A stretch of DNA of 64,000 bases from Prillingera fragicola (Eukaryota > Basidiomycota > Tremellomycetes > Trichosporonales > Trichosporonaceae): assembly GCA_002335605.1 (NCBI GenBank), contig BEDY01000009.1, forward strand, positions 62,001 to 126,000. Reading direction: 5' to 3'. The notes beneath the pieces were generated by a model. It was not told where the DNA came from and searched no databases. It saw only the letters and a program-made list of their open reading frames with translations. Both the position numbers and the translations under genes were made by a program. This document shows positions 11,939 to 23,671 of this stretch, in pieces. Numbering within the stretch: position 1 is the first letter of the stretch; every line of letters begins with the position of its first letter.

Positions 11939-13797
11939 CTACTCCTTGTGCTCAATCTCGGCCTTCTCATCCCCACCAGGGGCGACGACCTCGTCCTCAA
12001 ACTCCTCGACGCGAGTGGTAGGGAACTTGCGGGCAGGGACGCGGTTGGCGAACAGAATATCCAGCTCACCGAAGGTGCGCCCCTGTGTCTCGGGCATGCG
12101 GAAGTAGCAGTAGATTGTGCCGAGCAGGTTGGTGCCCATCCAGAAGAAACCACACTTGGCTCCCCAGTCCCACTCCTCGGTGGAGAGCATGCGGGGCGTG
12201 AGCTGGCCGGTGATCAGGCCGCTGATGATGTAGGCGGCGCGGGAGACGACGACGGTCGGGGCGCGGACGTCGGCGGCGGGCAGCTCGGCGATGTAGGTGT
12301 AGCAGGCCGGGCCGACTGTGCACTGGAAGACAAAGTTCATGAACATGAGCATTGCGGCGGTTGTGTAAGACACGGCGGAGATGCCACGGAAGCAGCCAAG
12401 GATGCCCATGACACCCAGGATGACTGCCATGATGGACTGGCCGACGAGGTAGATGCGGCGACGGCCAAAGCGGCCCATGCCGAACCAGGCCAGGATGGTG
12501 CCGAGGAGACCCATGCCGTAGGTCGCGAGGGAGATGCGGAAAGAGGTCTCTACGGAGACACCCTCGGCTTGGAGGAGCTGAGTCGCAAGCGATGTCATGG
12601 GCTGACCGCACCACTGCTGGATGGCAAAGACCACGGAGATCTAGAGCGTGAGCACTTGTTATACTAAGAAATGACGTACAATCTCAGTACGACGAAGGTT
12701 GGTGCCCCTGAAGCAGTTCCAGATGGATGTCTTCTTGTTCTCCTTCTCCTCAAGAATGAGAGTATGCTGCATGAGGGCAACCTGGGCGTCAAGGTCGGAG
12801 GGGCTGTAGTACCCCGGGCGTACGAGGCGAGAGAGTGACTTTTTAGCCTCATCCAGCTTGCCACGACGAGCCAAGTGCCAGGGACCTGACTGTTAGTACA
12901 TGTAGGTTTTGGGACGCTTCACTCACTCTCAGGTGCGCAAATGGCTGCAATGGTCAAGGGTACAGGCCAGATAAACTGCAGATAGAAGGGCATGCGCCAT
13001 GGCAGGTCTCCAGGCAATCCGAGACACGCGTTGACTGTGGCAGAGCCGAGGAGGGCACCCAGAGTCCAGCAGATGTTGACCCAAGAGGTGAGGTAAGGGC
13101 GGACGGCGAGAGGGCAAAGCTCCGCGGCATAAGTGACGGTAAGAGTCTGGAAAACTGGGTTCCGTCAGCCAGGAGACAATGCCAGAGCGGCACGACTCTA
13201 CTTACTTCCAGCAGCGAATCCACCAAAGATTCCATGAACCATAAGAACTTTGAAGTCTTGGGCAAACACGGGAAGGAAGGTCGTTCCGGCGAGGAAGATC
13301 ATGCCAATGACATAAACCCATTTGGAGCCGTATCGGTACTGGGCAAACGCGTTCGCCTGAACGTCAGCCCAGTCATCCATCGTAGACTCACCGCCAGACC
13401 CAGAATGCCTCCAACAGTGCCCACGTTACCGAGAGCCGATTGCCAGTTGGCAGAGACAAAGTATCCACCCTTGCCGTCCGGCTCGCCAAACTTGCGCTGG
13501 AAGGACGGCTGCCCATAGAATGAACCAATCGTGAAGAGTCAGCAAAGACTCTACACATGCTACACTTGATACTTATTGAACCACATCAAAACCTTCCATC
13601 ACGAGGGCAACAGAGAGAATGCCGGCCCAGAATATACCCCTCCAGAAAATTGGGATAGCCTGACGGAGCGGCATGGCCTTTTCTTTGTCGGCAGCTTGGC
13701 GGGCAAGCGCGATGAGGAAGGGGTCCATGCCCGTGTCCTCTGCGACTGCGACGCGTTCGTCTAGCGCGAGTACTGGTGTGTCCTTCTCTGTCGACAT
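11939..13797 (-). CDS. MFS sugar transporter, maltose/alpha-glucoside permease type
   Basis: Predicted plasma-membrane sugar:H+ symporter of 548 aa. Minus-strand exons: 13577..13797, 13392..13530, 13206..13356, 12927..13154, 12680..12885, 11939..12640. Family signatures in order: MEGFDVVQIGSFYGQPSFQ (first helix), AELCPLAVRPYL, the PESPW motif after helix 6, and PETQGRTFGELDILF after helix 12. Intron 1 (13531..13576) cannot be GT-AG: every GT-AG choice meets a stop, while an AT-AC intron restores the exact family spacing. The ATG at 13797 is preferred; an in-frame ATG at 13839 would add 14 residues. The family is close to Mal31/Mph-type permeases; the actual sugar is not determined. Confidence 0.9.
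13531..13576 (-). other. Putative AT-AC (U2-type) intron
   Basis: The minus-strand intron begins ATAAGT, has a GCTGAC branch-like element, and ends CTTCAC. Removing these 46 nt joins codon CA|G and yields DVVQIGSF, the expected unbroken first-helix motif. All nearby AG acceptors leave an in-frame TGA. Confidence 0.75.
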
Positions 13798-14806
13798 TGT
13801 AGCTGTGTTGGTTGGAGAGTGAGAGCAAAGCAAACTCAATCGCCGAGTTAAGTAGGATGTCTGCGCCCGTGTCGGTGTGCCGGGACCCCATGGGTCGCCG
13901 GCTCGGCATTCAGGCTAAGACGGATATGCCAAGCTCCTCGGCCGTGCTCTGAACAGTTCAATGCATTGCCCAGGGCTGCGTATGGCTGCCGGGGTGGAGA
14001 TAAGGGTCAGAGCTCGAGTGGATGAAAGAAGATCGTGCCGCCCCTCGGTGCTACTTTTCAGGAACGGCCGAGGTCGCCGATCCCACACCGGCCCGGCTCT
14101 GCCGATGCGCCCTCCTTGCGCCCTCGGCCATTTGGGTCGCTGCGGGTAGGGGGTGTATGCATCGGTGCTCAAAGCGACGAGGTCGTCGTGCTCCCAGTTG
14201 ATCTGGAGCTGGTGCCTAGCGTACCAGAAGAGCCGAGCAACGTGCTCAGCTGCTCCGACACTGCCAAGGTTTGCTGCTTTATTTCTGCAGCGTGGAGCGC
14301 GGAACTATGACTCGGAACAGTACCGGATGTATGCGGGAGGTTCATGAGGCATGTGATCTTGGGAGCCAGCAGTGGCATGTTGTACAAACAACCGGGTGTA
14401 CGACAGTAGGACAGTACCTTGCTGTATGTTCGGCCACACTCGCCGGCTCTTTCCCTCTGCACATCTAATCTGACAATGGGCGGCAGTTGATGATTACACC
14501 ACATGACTTTCCCTACCTCCAGCAGAACAGACACAGCCGTCGTTCATCTCAAAGCTGCCAGGAAAGCTTAGCGGACACCCAGCTGGCAGTGTACATCCTT
14601 CGGCGTCACACATCGGTAGCTCTGATGCAGCCAGGCAGATGTACGGGTAAATCTCGGACCGCATGACTGGATCGCCGTAGGTGCAAGAATGCCAGTGCCA
14701 TTGCTCGTGGCGCTGAGAAAGATGCATCCACTAGGGACTACAATGCGGCACAGCTGCAGACTAAAAACTAAAAAGCGCATGGGGACTAGCCCTCAAGCAC
14801 AAAAAC
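13798..14806. other. Intergenic spacer between converging flanks
   Basis: This covers the promoter side of the sugar transporter and the 3' side of the DUF1996 gene. Only overlapping short frames occur. No RNA gene or repeat was recognised. Confidence 0.5.
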
Positions 14807-16659
14807 TTAGAAACGGCTGGCACGGCGAGAGCGCGAGCGCTTGCAGTGCTTGCCACCAGAGGGCTCGTCGCCAGCACTGGGTGTGGCATCGGCCGCGGAA
14901 GCCGAGACACTTTCCGAGACGGCACCCTCGCCGACGCCGCTGACACCGGTGCCGTCACCGGCAGCAACACCAGTCATGGTCTCGGCGGCAGGTTCGGCGT
15001 CAGGAACAGGGTCGGCGTTGAGCTTTCCGACCTCGGCGGCCATGACGGGTGCCGCGGCGCCGGTGGGAGCCGGGACGAAGCCTGGGCGACCGGTGGACGC
15101 AAAGAGGGCGGCCGAGGAGGCGGGGCCCTTGCCGAGCTCGCTGTTGGGGTTCCAGACCTTGCCGTCGGGGTTGCGCCAGTCGATCGGGGGGTTGTAGTTG
15201 TTCCAGCCGATGGACTCGCGGGTGCCGGAGCCGTCCGGGTTGATGGCGGCGTAGGTTGAGTCGTCCTGCATGCCAAACACCTTGTCCTTGTCGCTGCGGG
15301 GGCCGACGGCGAGGGTGCCGGTGGACATGACGCGGTCCTTGTTGTCGCCATAGTTGCCGTGGCGCCACAGGAAGTTGGGGTAGTTGTACCAGGGCTTCAT
15401 GTCCTCGAGGACAGACTCGGGCTTGTCGACGACTTCGGGGAGGACCAGAGGAATGTAGTTTTGGATACCCTGCTGGAGGACGACGTTGGGGTTGACAAAG
15501 CCGGGGGAGGTATCGCCGCAGTTTGGCGTCGGGCGGGACGCGGGGCCATTCGCGTCCCAGACTGGGTTGCATCCAGGCAGGTCGTGAATGGGACGGTAGA
15601 TGCCAACATCCTCGTTCGGGAGCTGGCCGGCGTACTGACACTTCTTGGGGGCCTCTTTCGAGAACGAGGGGGCAAACGAGGGAATGGTCTGGATCTGGTC
15701 GCCGACCTCGTCGGGGCGACTCTTCAAGTGCTCAATAGCATCCTTGAGCACCTTGTCGTCCCAGCCGTTGACAAAGTCGCCGTGGTAGGAGAGACCGGTC
15801 GTGTCACCGTTGGACAGGATGACGTTCTGGTGGCCTGCGCGCCAGGGGTAGTGCTTGTTAAACCAGTAAAAGTGCTGGATGAAAATGGCAGGGTAGTGAA
15901 CGGGGTGGGACTCGGGGCAGAGATAGCCGTGAGGCGAGGTCAGGTTGAAGTCAGCGCCGGGGTAGTGAGGCCAGGTGAGATGGGACTGGTGGTCCCACGA
16001 GTCGAGCGACTGGTTGGCCCAGCCACATGAAGGGAACTTGATGCCCGTGTGGATGGAGTCACAGTACGAGTGGGTCGTGCCGTTGGGCATGTAGGGTCCC
16101 TGCTCAGTCTCGCCACAAGAGTGAAGGTTGCCCCAAGTGCGGGGGTCCTCCCTGTAGCGCGAATTGGAGGTACCAGAGACCATGCGCATGCCCTTGGGGA
16201 AGGGCACGACGTCGTCGTTGTTGACAATGTAGTAGATACGGGTACCAGTCGACGTCATGGCAGTGTAGGTGCCATTGTCGTGAATGTAGTACAGCTCGGG
16301 CGTCCAGTAGTTGGACTTGTCGGCGCCGATCACTGCGGTCGTGCAATCGGCACGTTGCTGCTCCTCGGGCGTGTTCAGGACGGCTGCATTGTCAGCGAGA
16401 ACCTAGATCCAGGCGATTGTGGCTCAACAACAGCAGGAAGGCTCCTGGCCCGATAACACTCACAACGAAAGTTGCTGGCCCCCATGATAATGTGGTTGTG
16501 CCCACCAATCTGGCCAGGCATGACAATCGGGTCCATGCGGGCCATGGTGAGCGTGTCGACCTCGAAGAGGACAAACAGGTTGCCGCCCTCACGGAGAGCA
16601 GCGGCCGGGGTGACAGCAGCTGCCAGGGCTGCGAGCACCGAGATCGCAGTGCCGAGCAT
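14807..16659 (-). CDS. Secreted DUF1996-family protein
   Basis: Minus-strand exons 16464..16659 and 14807..16383 encode 590 aa. The first 20 or so residues (MLGTAISVLAALAAAVTPAA) form a signal peptide. DUF1996 hallmarks follow: the RMDPIVMPGQIGGHNHIIMG segment with its His pair (about residues 41-60), then KSNYWTPELYY, and the central HFYWFNKHYPWR and LPGCNPVW motifs. The last 90 residues are Ala/Pro/Ser-rich with a basic end (RSRRASRF). The acceptor at 16384 was chosen because the alternative upstream AG gives an early stop. The family is common in fungal secretomes; its biochemical role is not established. No GPI tail is evident because the C-terminus is basic, not hydrophobic. Confidence 0.9.
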
Positions 16660-18026
16660 CTTGATCCGAGACTGCGGTGTCGTGTGGTGGTGTTAAAGGT
16701 GCGCGTGAAAGACGCCGTGCTTCGCCGGGAAGCAGTTACGAGCGCGTGTCGAAAGGAAAGGAGTGTCGAACAAGTGAGAGAGAAACAAGAAACCGCGCCG
16801 TCGAGGTGTCGGTGAGAGTGAGCAACGGGGGTGAGTCTTGCCAGCTGGTGTCCTTTAATAAACCGCCTGCGGTCGGTGGTGTTGTGATCCAAGTCATGTC
16901 TCGCCAGAACCAAACGCCGTGCGATGGGTGCTGTGCGCAGTCGCCGTGATTCCTGGTACGTCGTACGTATACGTACGTTCGACGTGTAGTAAGGGGCACG
17001 CCTGATAGAGTCACATGAAAGGGCCTGACGAGCTGACGAGAGGCTTCCACATAGCAGCAAACCTACCGTGTACTCTAGGCCCAGTAGTCGTCTCGAAACA
17101 GGGTAACACTCCAGACGCACGCATAAGTCAGGTCGGCCGGCGGGATGGACGGGCAGCTTGCACAACGGAAGAGTACAAAGCGTATGTACTCGCGTCGCGT
17201 CGCAGCATGCTCCTATGATCTGAAACACGGATTCCCCTGTGTCGGGCTCAATCCGGGGCCACTCCCAAACTTGTGCATGTTTTACAATGTCACAATAGGA
17301 TGGATACTATGACTCTCTCCCTGCAGGTATGTACCGTGCCATGCAGCTCTGGACCAGCTCGCTCGAGACTCCTAGCATGATATGCTGCAGCAAGAATAGC
17401 ACATCCATACGTACAGCAGATGACGCTCGCAACTGAAGTAGCTGTGGGGTGTTCGTTCCCCTTGTGCCTGAACATCAGACATGCTGTTCGAAACGTCTCT
17501 TCATTCACCGTGTTCAAACTCTGTTTTTAGAGCAAGTTCCTCGTCGGTCGAGCATGTCGGCAGAGTCTGCACGCTGGATATGGCGTACGTGAGCGTCAAC
17601 TCGGTCGTTGCCGTTGACAATAGACCAGTAGTCGCGCGTTGCGCTGCGGTGTTTGTGGTGTGGCTCGTCACGGCAACTGCATCTTCGGCAGGTTGGTCGT
17701 CTGGTTCTTCGAGTATCAGTTGCAACCCCAGAATGCCATGTCGCCAATCTACCGACACCTGTGGCGGAAGCCGAATGCGTTCGAGAAACGGTGGCTGCGT
17801 TCTCGGCGTTGCATGACGACGATAACACCCCAGCTACGACCTTCGAGATCATGCCCTCCGGCCCCGAAATTGTGCAACATTGACCCGCACGGTCTCCACC
17901 AGCGCGTCTGCAAGGTCTATTCCGTAGTACATGACGTATACTACACTCTATGAACACTTATTTTCTAGCCTCAGAAGAGGGACAAGCTGGCCGAAATGGC
18001 TAGCTCTTTTTACGCTTGAGCGAGCA
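16660..18026. other. Intergenic region with a short palindrome
   Basis: No gene found. It contains the DUF1996 promoter side and a 16-bp perfect palindrome at 16962-16977. The other open frames are short and overlap on both strands. Confidence 0.5.
16962..16977. repeat. 16-bp perfect palindrome CGTACGTATACGTACG
   Basis: A self-complementary element about 300 bp upstream of the DUF1996 start. It could be a binding site for a dimeric factor; no function is shown. Confidence 0.7.
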
Positions 18027-19979
18027 CTACATGCCACGCCCACGTCCACGACGCGCACCACCGCGGCCACCACCGCGTCCACCAAACCCACCACCGCCAA
18101 ACCCACCTCCCTCGCTGCCCTGCTGGCCACCGCCGGGTGCTCCCCCGCCCATGCCGCCCCTCGCGCCGCCACGGCCTACGCGGCCGCCCTGAGGTCCGCG
18201 TCCGCCACCACGGCCACCGCCGCCGCCGCCGCCGACCTCACGCACAATGTTCAAGCCGGGAGCACCCTTGAGGCCCATCTTGCCGACAGTCTTGGCGAGG
18301 AGGCCGGGAGGCACCCAGTGCCCGTCGGGACCGGCAGCAGTCCGGAGGCACTCGCGCGCAAAGGCGTTGGCGTGGGCGATGAGGTCGCTCTGGTCCCAGC
18401 GCAGGTTGCGGAGGTTGGAGTTGTAGTAGCCGAGCCAGGCCTGGTAGGCCTGGGCCTTTGCCTCCTCGGACACGCGCGAGAGGGCGGTGCCGACGAGTGA
18501 GTGGGCGTGCGAGAGCGACGTCGCGTCAATGGCCGGGTAGGTGTGCATCTCAAAGGTGCGGATGGTCTTGTCGTTGAGGAAAAACTGCTCAAAGTCGGCA
18601 AGCACAAGGACGCCGTGGCCCTTGGCGCCGGCTCGGGCGGTACGGCCAAGGCGGTGCACGTACTGCTCGCCGCTGGAGGGGAGGCCGATCTGGACGACAC
18701 CAGTGACGCCCTGAACGTCGATGCCGCGGGCGGTAACGTCGGACGAAAAGAGAATACCGCGCTCGGCGGCACGGAACTCGTCCGTCGCCTTTGTGCGCTT
18801 GCTCTGGCTCATGCGGCTGTGGATCTCCCACACGGGGTACGACGTGGGGAGCTCTTTGAAGATGTCAAAGTAGAGACCAGCGGCACGTGCAGTGGGCAGG
18901 AAGGCCATGACCTTGAATCCACCGCGGTCGGCCGCAAGAGTCTCCTCGCGGCGGAACACATCCAGAGCGGCCGCGACGACGTCCGACTGGGGCACGACAA
19001 GCGCCTCCTGGACAACGTGCTTGTGCGCGTTGACGTCCTCGTCCTTGAGGGTCGAGATGAAGCGGTGGTCAGGGCGGAGCGCAATAGACGAGATGCTGTG
19101 GACCTCGGCGGGGAGGGTGGCCGAGAAGAGCAGAGTCTGGCGGGCGACGGCGTTGCGGTCCGGGAGCGACTCGAGAATCTTGACCAGCTCGCGACGGAAA
19201 CCAGCGTCAAGAAGACGGTCAGCCTCGTCGAGAACAAGAGTGGAGACGCGAGAAAGACGAGCCTTGAGGCCAGAGTTCTCAATCAGGTCGAGCAGACGAC
19301 CGGGGGTGGCGACGAGAATGTCGGCACTGACATTAGCCACAGCTACCACAAAACCCACTCACCGCTGGTTCTTGAGGTTCTTGATATCAGTCGAGATGTT
19401 GGTTCCACCAACAACACACTGAACACCAAAAGTAGTGCCCTGGAGCAGCGACTCGGCAGCAGCACCAATCTGCTGCGCAAGCTCACGCGTAGGCGAGAGG
19501 ACGAGCACAGACGTGTGCGCCTGCGCAGCGGGGGGCGCGTTGAGCATGCGCTGGATCGAGGGAACAAGGAAAGCAAGAGTCTTGCCGGTACCAGTCTTGG
19601 CCTGGGCGAGAACGTCGTGGTTGTCAATGATCGAGGGGAGGGTCGCGGCTTGGACCTGCACCAGTCAGCCGCCATCACACGCCTTTATAAGTCGACATAC
19701 CTCGGTGCAGTGCTCGAACGGGATACCAGCCAGGAGCTGGGGGCTCAAAGCCTTAAAGTCCGCAAAGCGCACGGTCGTAGCGGCCTTCTCGGCAGTGCTC
19801 TGCTGCACGGCCGGGGTCATGGTGCCGGGCGTGAACTGGGGGGTCCTGGCCGCGTCCGGGGTGCCGGCAGCAGCGACGGGGGCCTTGCGCTTGCGACCGC
19901 GGAAAGCGCCCGAGCCGCGGCGGGCGCCACCGCCGCCGCCGCCTGGGGGAGCACGAGATTGGGGGACCTGACCCGACAT
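18027..19979 (-). CDS. DEAD-box ATP-dependent RNA helicase with Gly/Arg-rich tail
   Basis: Minus-strand exons 19701..19979, 19363..19655, 18027..19326 encode 623 aa. Superfamily 2 motifs are in order: I AKTGTGKT (about 112-119), Ia PTRELA, Ib TPGRLLD (198-204), II DEAD (224-227), III SAT (259-261), V ARGIDVQG, VI HRLGRTARAG. The N-terminus is Gly/Arg-rich and basic. The C-terminal 60 residues are RGG/GGxGG repeats typical of RNA-binding tails. The core resembles the Mss116/CYT-19 group of RNA chaperones, but I see no clear mitochondrial presequence from the chosen ATG. An upstream in-frame ATG at 20066 would add 29 uncharged residues. Role: ATP-driven RNA remodelling in RNA splicing, ribosome or mitochondrial RNA work. 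Confidence 0.92.
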
Positions 19980-20478
19980 TTGTTGGATGAGGTTTTGTTG
20001 AAAGAGGTAATGGGAAAGCTGTGGATGGATGGAGCAAAGAAAGTCGACAAAGATCAGCGTAAACATTTAAGTTCCGTGTGCTGATGTAACGACACGTGGG
20101 AACACGTGGCGGAACGGAGATGTAGCAGTCCGCCGACGACCACCGCCGCCGGGTTCCTAGATATGATAAGATCCAAGCCGCGCCGACCTCGGTGTGCAGG
20201 TCGCCAGTGGGCAATAGTGCAATGTCCTGCATCAGCACTGGGGGTCACGTGCATAGACTCCTTCTTCAACTTCACATCGAGAGCCACAAGGGCTCGGTGA
20301 TCTACACCTCTGGGGAATCAAGTGTCTCAACCTATGGCCATCAGCGACAATCTCGTCACGGCACAGCTTGAGCTCCTTGGCATCAACAACAGCCCTCACA
20401 CAACCCAGAGTGGGAGCAATAGAGTTGGGAGAGAGTGATGTTGGGAGAGAGTAATGGCAGAACAGTTCCACACACGCT
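19980..20478. other. Promoter-side spacer of the helicase
   Basis: No gene seen. It includes the helicase 5' flank and the 3' flank of the Ser/Pro-rich locus. Confidence 0.4.
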
Positions 20479-21836
20479 CTAGCGGTTGAGTCGAAGCGAA
20501 GCGGGGAACACAACCACTGCGCGCCCGGCCGCCTCCCTCACTGCTGTCTGCCCAGCAAACGAAATAGCCGGATCTTCGATCTGGCGGCTGCTGCGTACCT
20601 TGGGTGGGATACTGATGTCATTAGGCTTGGGCTTGAGGATACGAGGGGGAGCAAGGGGGATAGGCTTTGGCTGGAGCTGTGAGGCGGGAGGACTGGGGGT
20701 CTTAAAGGTGGCCTCGTGAGCGAGCTTGTCGTAATGGTCCAGAGCAACAGCAACCGGAGCGTCCTCCAGCGACATGGCATTCCCATTCTCGTTGAAATTC
20801 GCTCAACGCAAAGAAGAAGATGACGTTGACCGGTGTGATTGGACATCGGCGATGGGGATCTTGTTAGGGAGAGCGCCGAGGGACTTCTTCTTGACAATCT
20901 TGAGAGGTTCCGTCTTGAGGTCGACGGCAACTTGAGGGGCACAAGTCTGGGAGAAGCCGAGAGCGGTATCTCCAAATAAAAATGCCTCCAGAGGCACAGA
21001 GGTGCCAGTCTTCACAGTGGTGTCCTCCCTGGTCCTTTCGGACTTTGGAGGAAGATCGAGACTGTCGAAGGGGGTTGGGTAGTTGTCGAGTGGGTAGAGG
21101 TAGACGGTGCGGTCTTGGAAGCGTCCCTTACGAGGAGCAGGCGGGCAAACTGTGGTGGCTGGCCGGATAGGACTGGTGGCCCGCTCAGCCTTGGCCTTGA
21201 TCATGGTGACAGGAGGGCTAACCGTCGCCTGTGTAGGCGGGTTTGTGTAGGAATCGCTGGCCACGACCACAGCAGGCAACGTGGGTGTAGCCACACTCTC
21301 GGTGGCGGAGACCCAGAAGGCCGAGAGAGCCTTTCTGAGCATATCACTGGCGGATGAGGGAATCCTAGTCTGTTGGCTGACCGGCCGGGGCTTGGGCTGA
21401 GAGACGGTGCCCGCGGAGAAGGTGTCACCGAGGGAAGGCTTTGGAGTAACAACGGGATCCAGATTGGCGTTGCGGCTATGTTGACGGAGTGCCTGGGGTG
21501 GTGGCGAGATTGCGACTCGGGGAGCTCTAGGAGGGACATTTCCAGAGATGACTCGAGGAACTGGAGCTGCTTTGCTGGTGGGCTTGGGTATCGCCGAGAA
21601 AGGTCCTTTACTGGGCTCGTGAAGGTTATCTGCACTCAGAGCGCGAAACGTTTTAGAGATTTGTCGGTTTCGTTGTTGATAATATCGAGAATGACTGGAA
21701 GAAGCGAAGTGGCGAGAATGTGGGACAGCTCCTTTGATGCGTAGGGGCTGCAGGAGAAATGGCTGAGAGTAGAGTGGATGGTTTCGAAGAGACGATAATG
21801 GTAGGTTTGGAGTTTGGTCGAGGAGAGTCCGTACAT
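20479..21836 (-). CDS. Hypothetical Ser/Pro-rich protein; gene model unresolved
   Basis: Three coding-like minus-strand segments are visible. First, an ATG at 21836 opens 66 codons with clear C-ending codon bias, ending KSLKRFAL. Second, from about 21650 to 20803 the adjacent frame (-1 relative to the first) continues as a Pro/Ser-rich region with PPRAPRVAISPPPQ. Third, 20787..20479 carries EDAPVAVALDHYDKLAHEA and ends RLNR. I found no good GT-AG intron joining segment 1 to 2. Segments 2 and 3 could join by removal of 20788..20844 (weak GTCCAA donor). A 51-nt in-frame intron may also lie at about 20547-20597. No domain recognised. It may be a frameshifted gene, a sequence error or two genes. 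Confidence 0.45.
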
Positions 21837-22218
21837 TGTCGAGGGTTACATGGACGAGAAGGGAGGTGAGTGAGGGGGAGACAAGGAGAGTGTGGACAAT
21901 GAACGTGAGTGAGTTGGGGTCGTGAACAAGAGAGACAGAAGGTGCAGACAGGAATGAATGAGAGAATGGACAGAAGACAGGTCGAGTGAAGCGTGAGTGA
22001 AAGAATGTTTGCCACCCGTCCTCATCCACCACAGACTCACCCACCCAAGTCACCGCGCCACCAGTTCAGTCACAGAAGCAGCTCATCATGGCCGTCATGC
22101 CATACATTCATTCGGTGCTCGTTGTCATCATACGTGGTCGTTAGGTATCTACAGCTACATGCACTCTCAGTCGGTCCAGTCCAGTCCAGTCTCAGGTCCC
22201 TTCCCAACAAACGCCGCA

Positions 22219-22872
22219 TCAGGCTCCAGACGTCGACGCAGGCGCGTCCTTGGGCGGACCCTTGCACCACTCCCTCATAACAACCCAGCATCCGCACGAA
22301 GTAGTGAGGAGACCCAGTATACTCCCCTCCCTCCCCTCCTTGGCAAACTCGCGCTGCCCATCCTGAGACACTTTGCCACTAGACCCGCCGCCATCAAATG
22401 CATTGGCGTTCTCGAGCGTGGGGCTGCCACAACTGCTCGGCACGGGGGAGAAGGAGAACCCGTTGGCCGCCGTCGGCGCCGGGGTGGGAGGATATATCGC
22501 CCGCGGCTGGTCTGGGTTTGCGACGAGGAGGTTGCGGGGTGGGCCGGCAAACGTGACCTCGATGATGGGTGCGCGGAGCTGCGGCTTGGGGCGCTTGGGG
22601 GAGATGGGGGAGGAGGGGGCGGTACTGGGTTCCTCGGGGACTGTCTCCAGCTCGGGGGTCTTGATTGTCGACGGAGGAGAGGCGTCCTCGGGTGCGTCTT
22701 CGAAAGGTGCTCCGGAGGCTGGGAGAGAGAGGGGCTCGAGGGCTGGTAGGCGAGGGAGTGTCGAGTCGTCGTCGGACTGGGAAGTCTTGGCTGTTTTGGC
22801 AGAGGGAGGAGTGGTGCTGTAGGCTGAGCCTGGAGAGGGTGAGTTTGAAGTGGTGGGTGCGCTGGAAGACAT
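22219..22872 (-). CDS. Hypothetical Ser/Pro-rich protein
   Basis: A single-exon frame of 217 aa beginning MSSSAPTTSNSP. It is low-complexity and acidic in the middle (ETVPEEPSTAPSSPISPKRP), with an IIEVTFAGPPRNLL stretch, and ends with a Cys/Trp-containing tail (CGCWVVMREWCKGPPKD). Codon use favours C or G in third positions, supporting real coding. An upstream in-frame extension exists, but this ATG follows a pyrimidine-rich leader. The function is unknown; it may be intrinsically disordered. The neighbour downstream on the same strand has a similar Ser/Pro-rich character. Confidence 0.6.
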   Translation of the reverse strand: MSSSAPTTSNSPSPGSAYSTTPPSAKTAKTSQSDDDSTLPRLPALEPLSLPASGAPFEDAPEDASPPSTIKTPELETVPEEPSTAPSSPISPKRPKPQLRAPIIEVTFAGPPRNLLVANPDQPRAIYPPTPAPTAANGFSFSPVPSSCGSPTLENANAFDGGGSSGKVSQDGQREFAKEGREGSILGLLTTSCGCWVVMREWCKGPPKDAPASTSGA

Positions 22873-23671
22873 GGTGGGAGGGGTGTCGAGTTGTGGGTTT
22901 GGTGTTTGGTTGTTTATGCGGCACGTTGCGGAGTGATGCGGCGTGAGAAGCGGTGAGGGATGGAGGAGGAGAGTGCGAGGTGCCAGGCAGAGGAGAGGCA
23001 GTGTGCCGGCTAAAGAGAGAGGAGAGAGAGAGTGAGAGAGAGAGTAAATGTGCAACAGCAAGAGAGATGAGAATGTGCTCCTAAGTGTGTCACCTTGAAG
23101 CATGGACCCCCACAGTACAGTGGAGTTGGATGCACACTCCGTGCTTCTTGGCCGAGAAGCATTTAGCAGTCGACAGCGTCCATGCATGCACCAGTCATCA
23201 AGAGTTATTAGCAGCATTGCAAAAGACTCACAACAGCGTGCGCACCATCACCTAGGACCTGAAGCATGCTGCATCCCAAAGAAATGACCAAAATGGGCGC
23301 AAAAATAGCCAGAAAATCATTCTGTCCAGGCGTGGATTCGACAGTGGCCGCGGTGGTGCTGGCGCCGAGCACGAGCACCCGTGGAGCTTCTTTGTTCATG
23401 ATTGTTAAATGTGGCGTGCATGGACAATCATGACGCAGTGGGTGGGTGCAGCTCTTGGGGTGGCAATGATGCAAGAGTGCATGGGCCAGTGTGCGGGAGA
23501 AGCAGATTAGTGGCACCTTTAGCACCTCAACTGGCATAAGCTCTAAACGGCCAGTCCTGTGCGCAGTCGCTTGTCAGTTGCTCAGCAAGGCCAAAATCCC
23601 AAATATACATATTACAACACCTCCTGCGCATCCTTGACAATTTCATCGGCCCCGCAATCCCCCTCCTGCGC
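22873..23671. other. Intergenic region with GA-rich microsatellite
   Basis: An impure GA repeat (23014-23045) reads as CT-rich on the minus strand, typical of fungal promoter or leader sequence. No gene was recognised in the rest. Confidence 0.5.

Noticed and set aside
18501..20084. 527-codon plus-strand ORF
   Set aside because: It is antisense to the DEAD-box helicase, whose motifs are unmistakable. The long frame is a by-product of GC-rich codons and contains the helicase introns.
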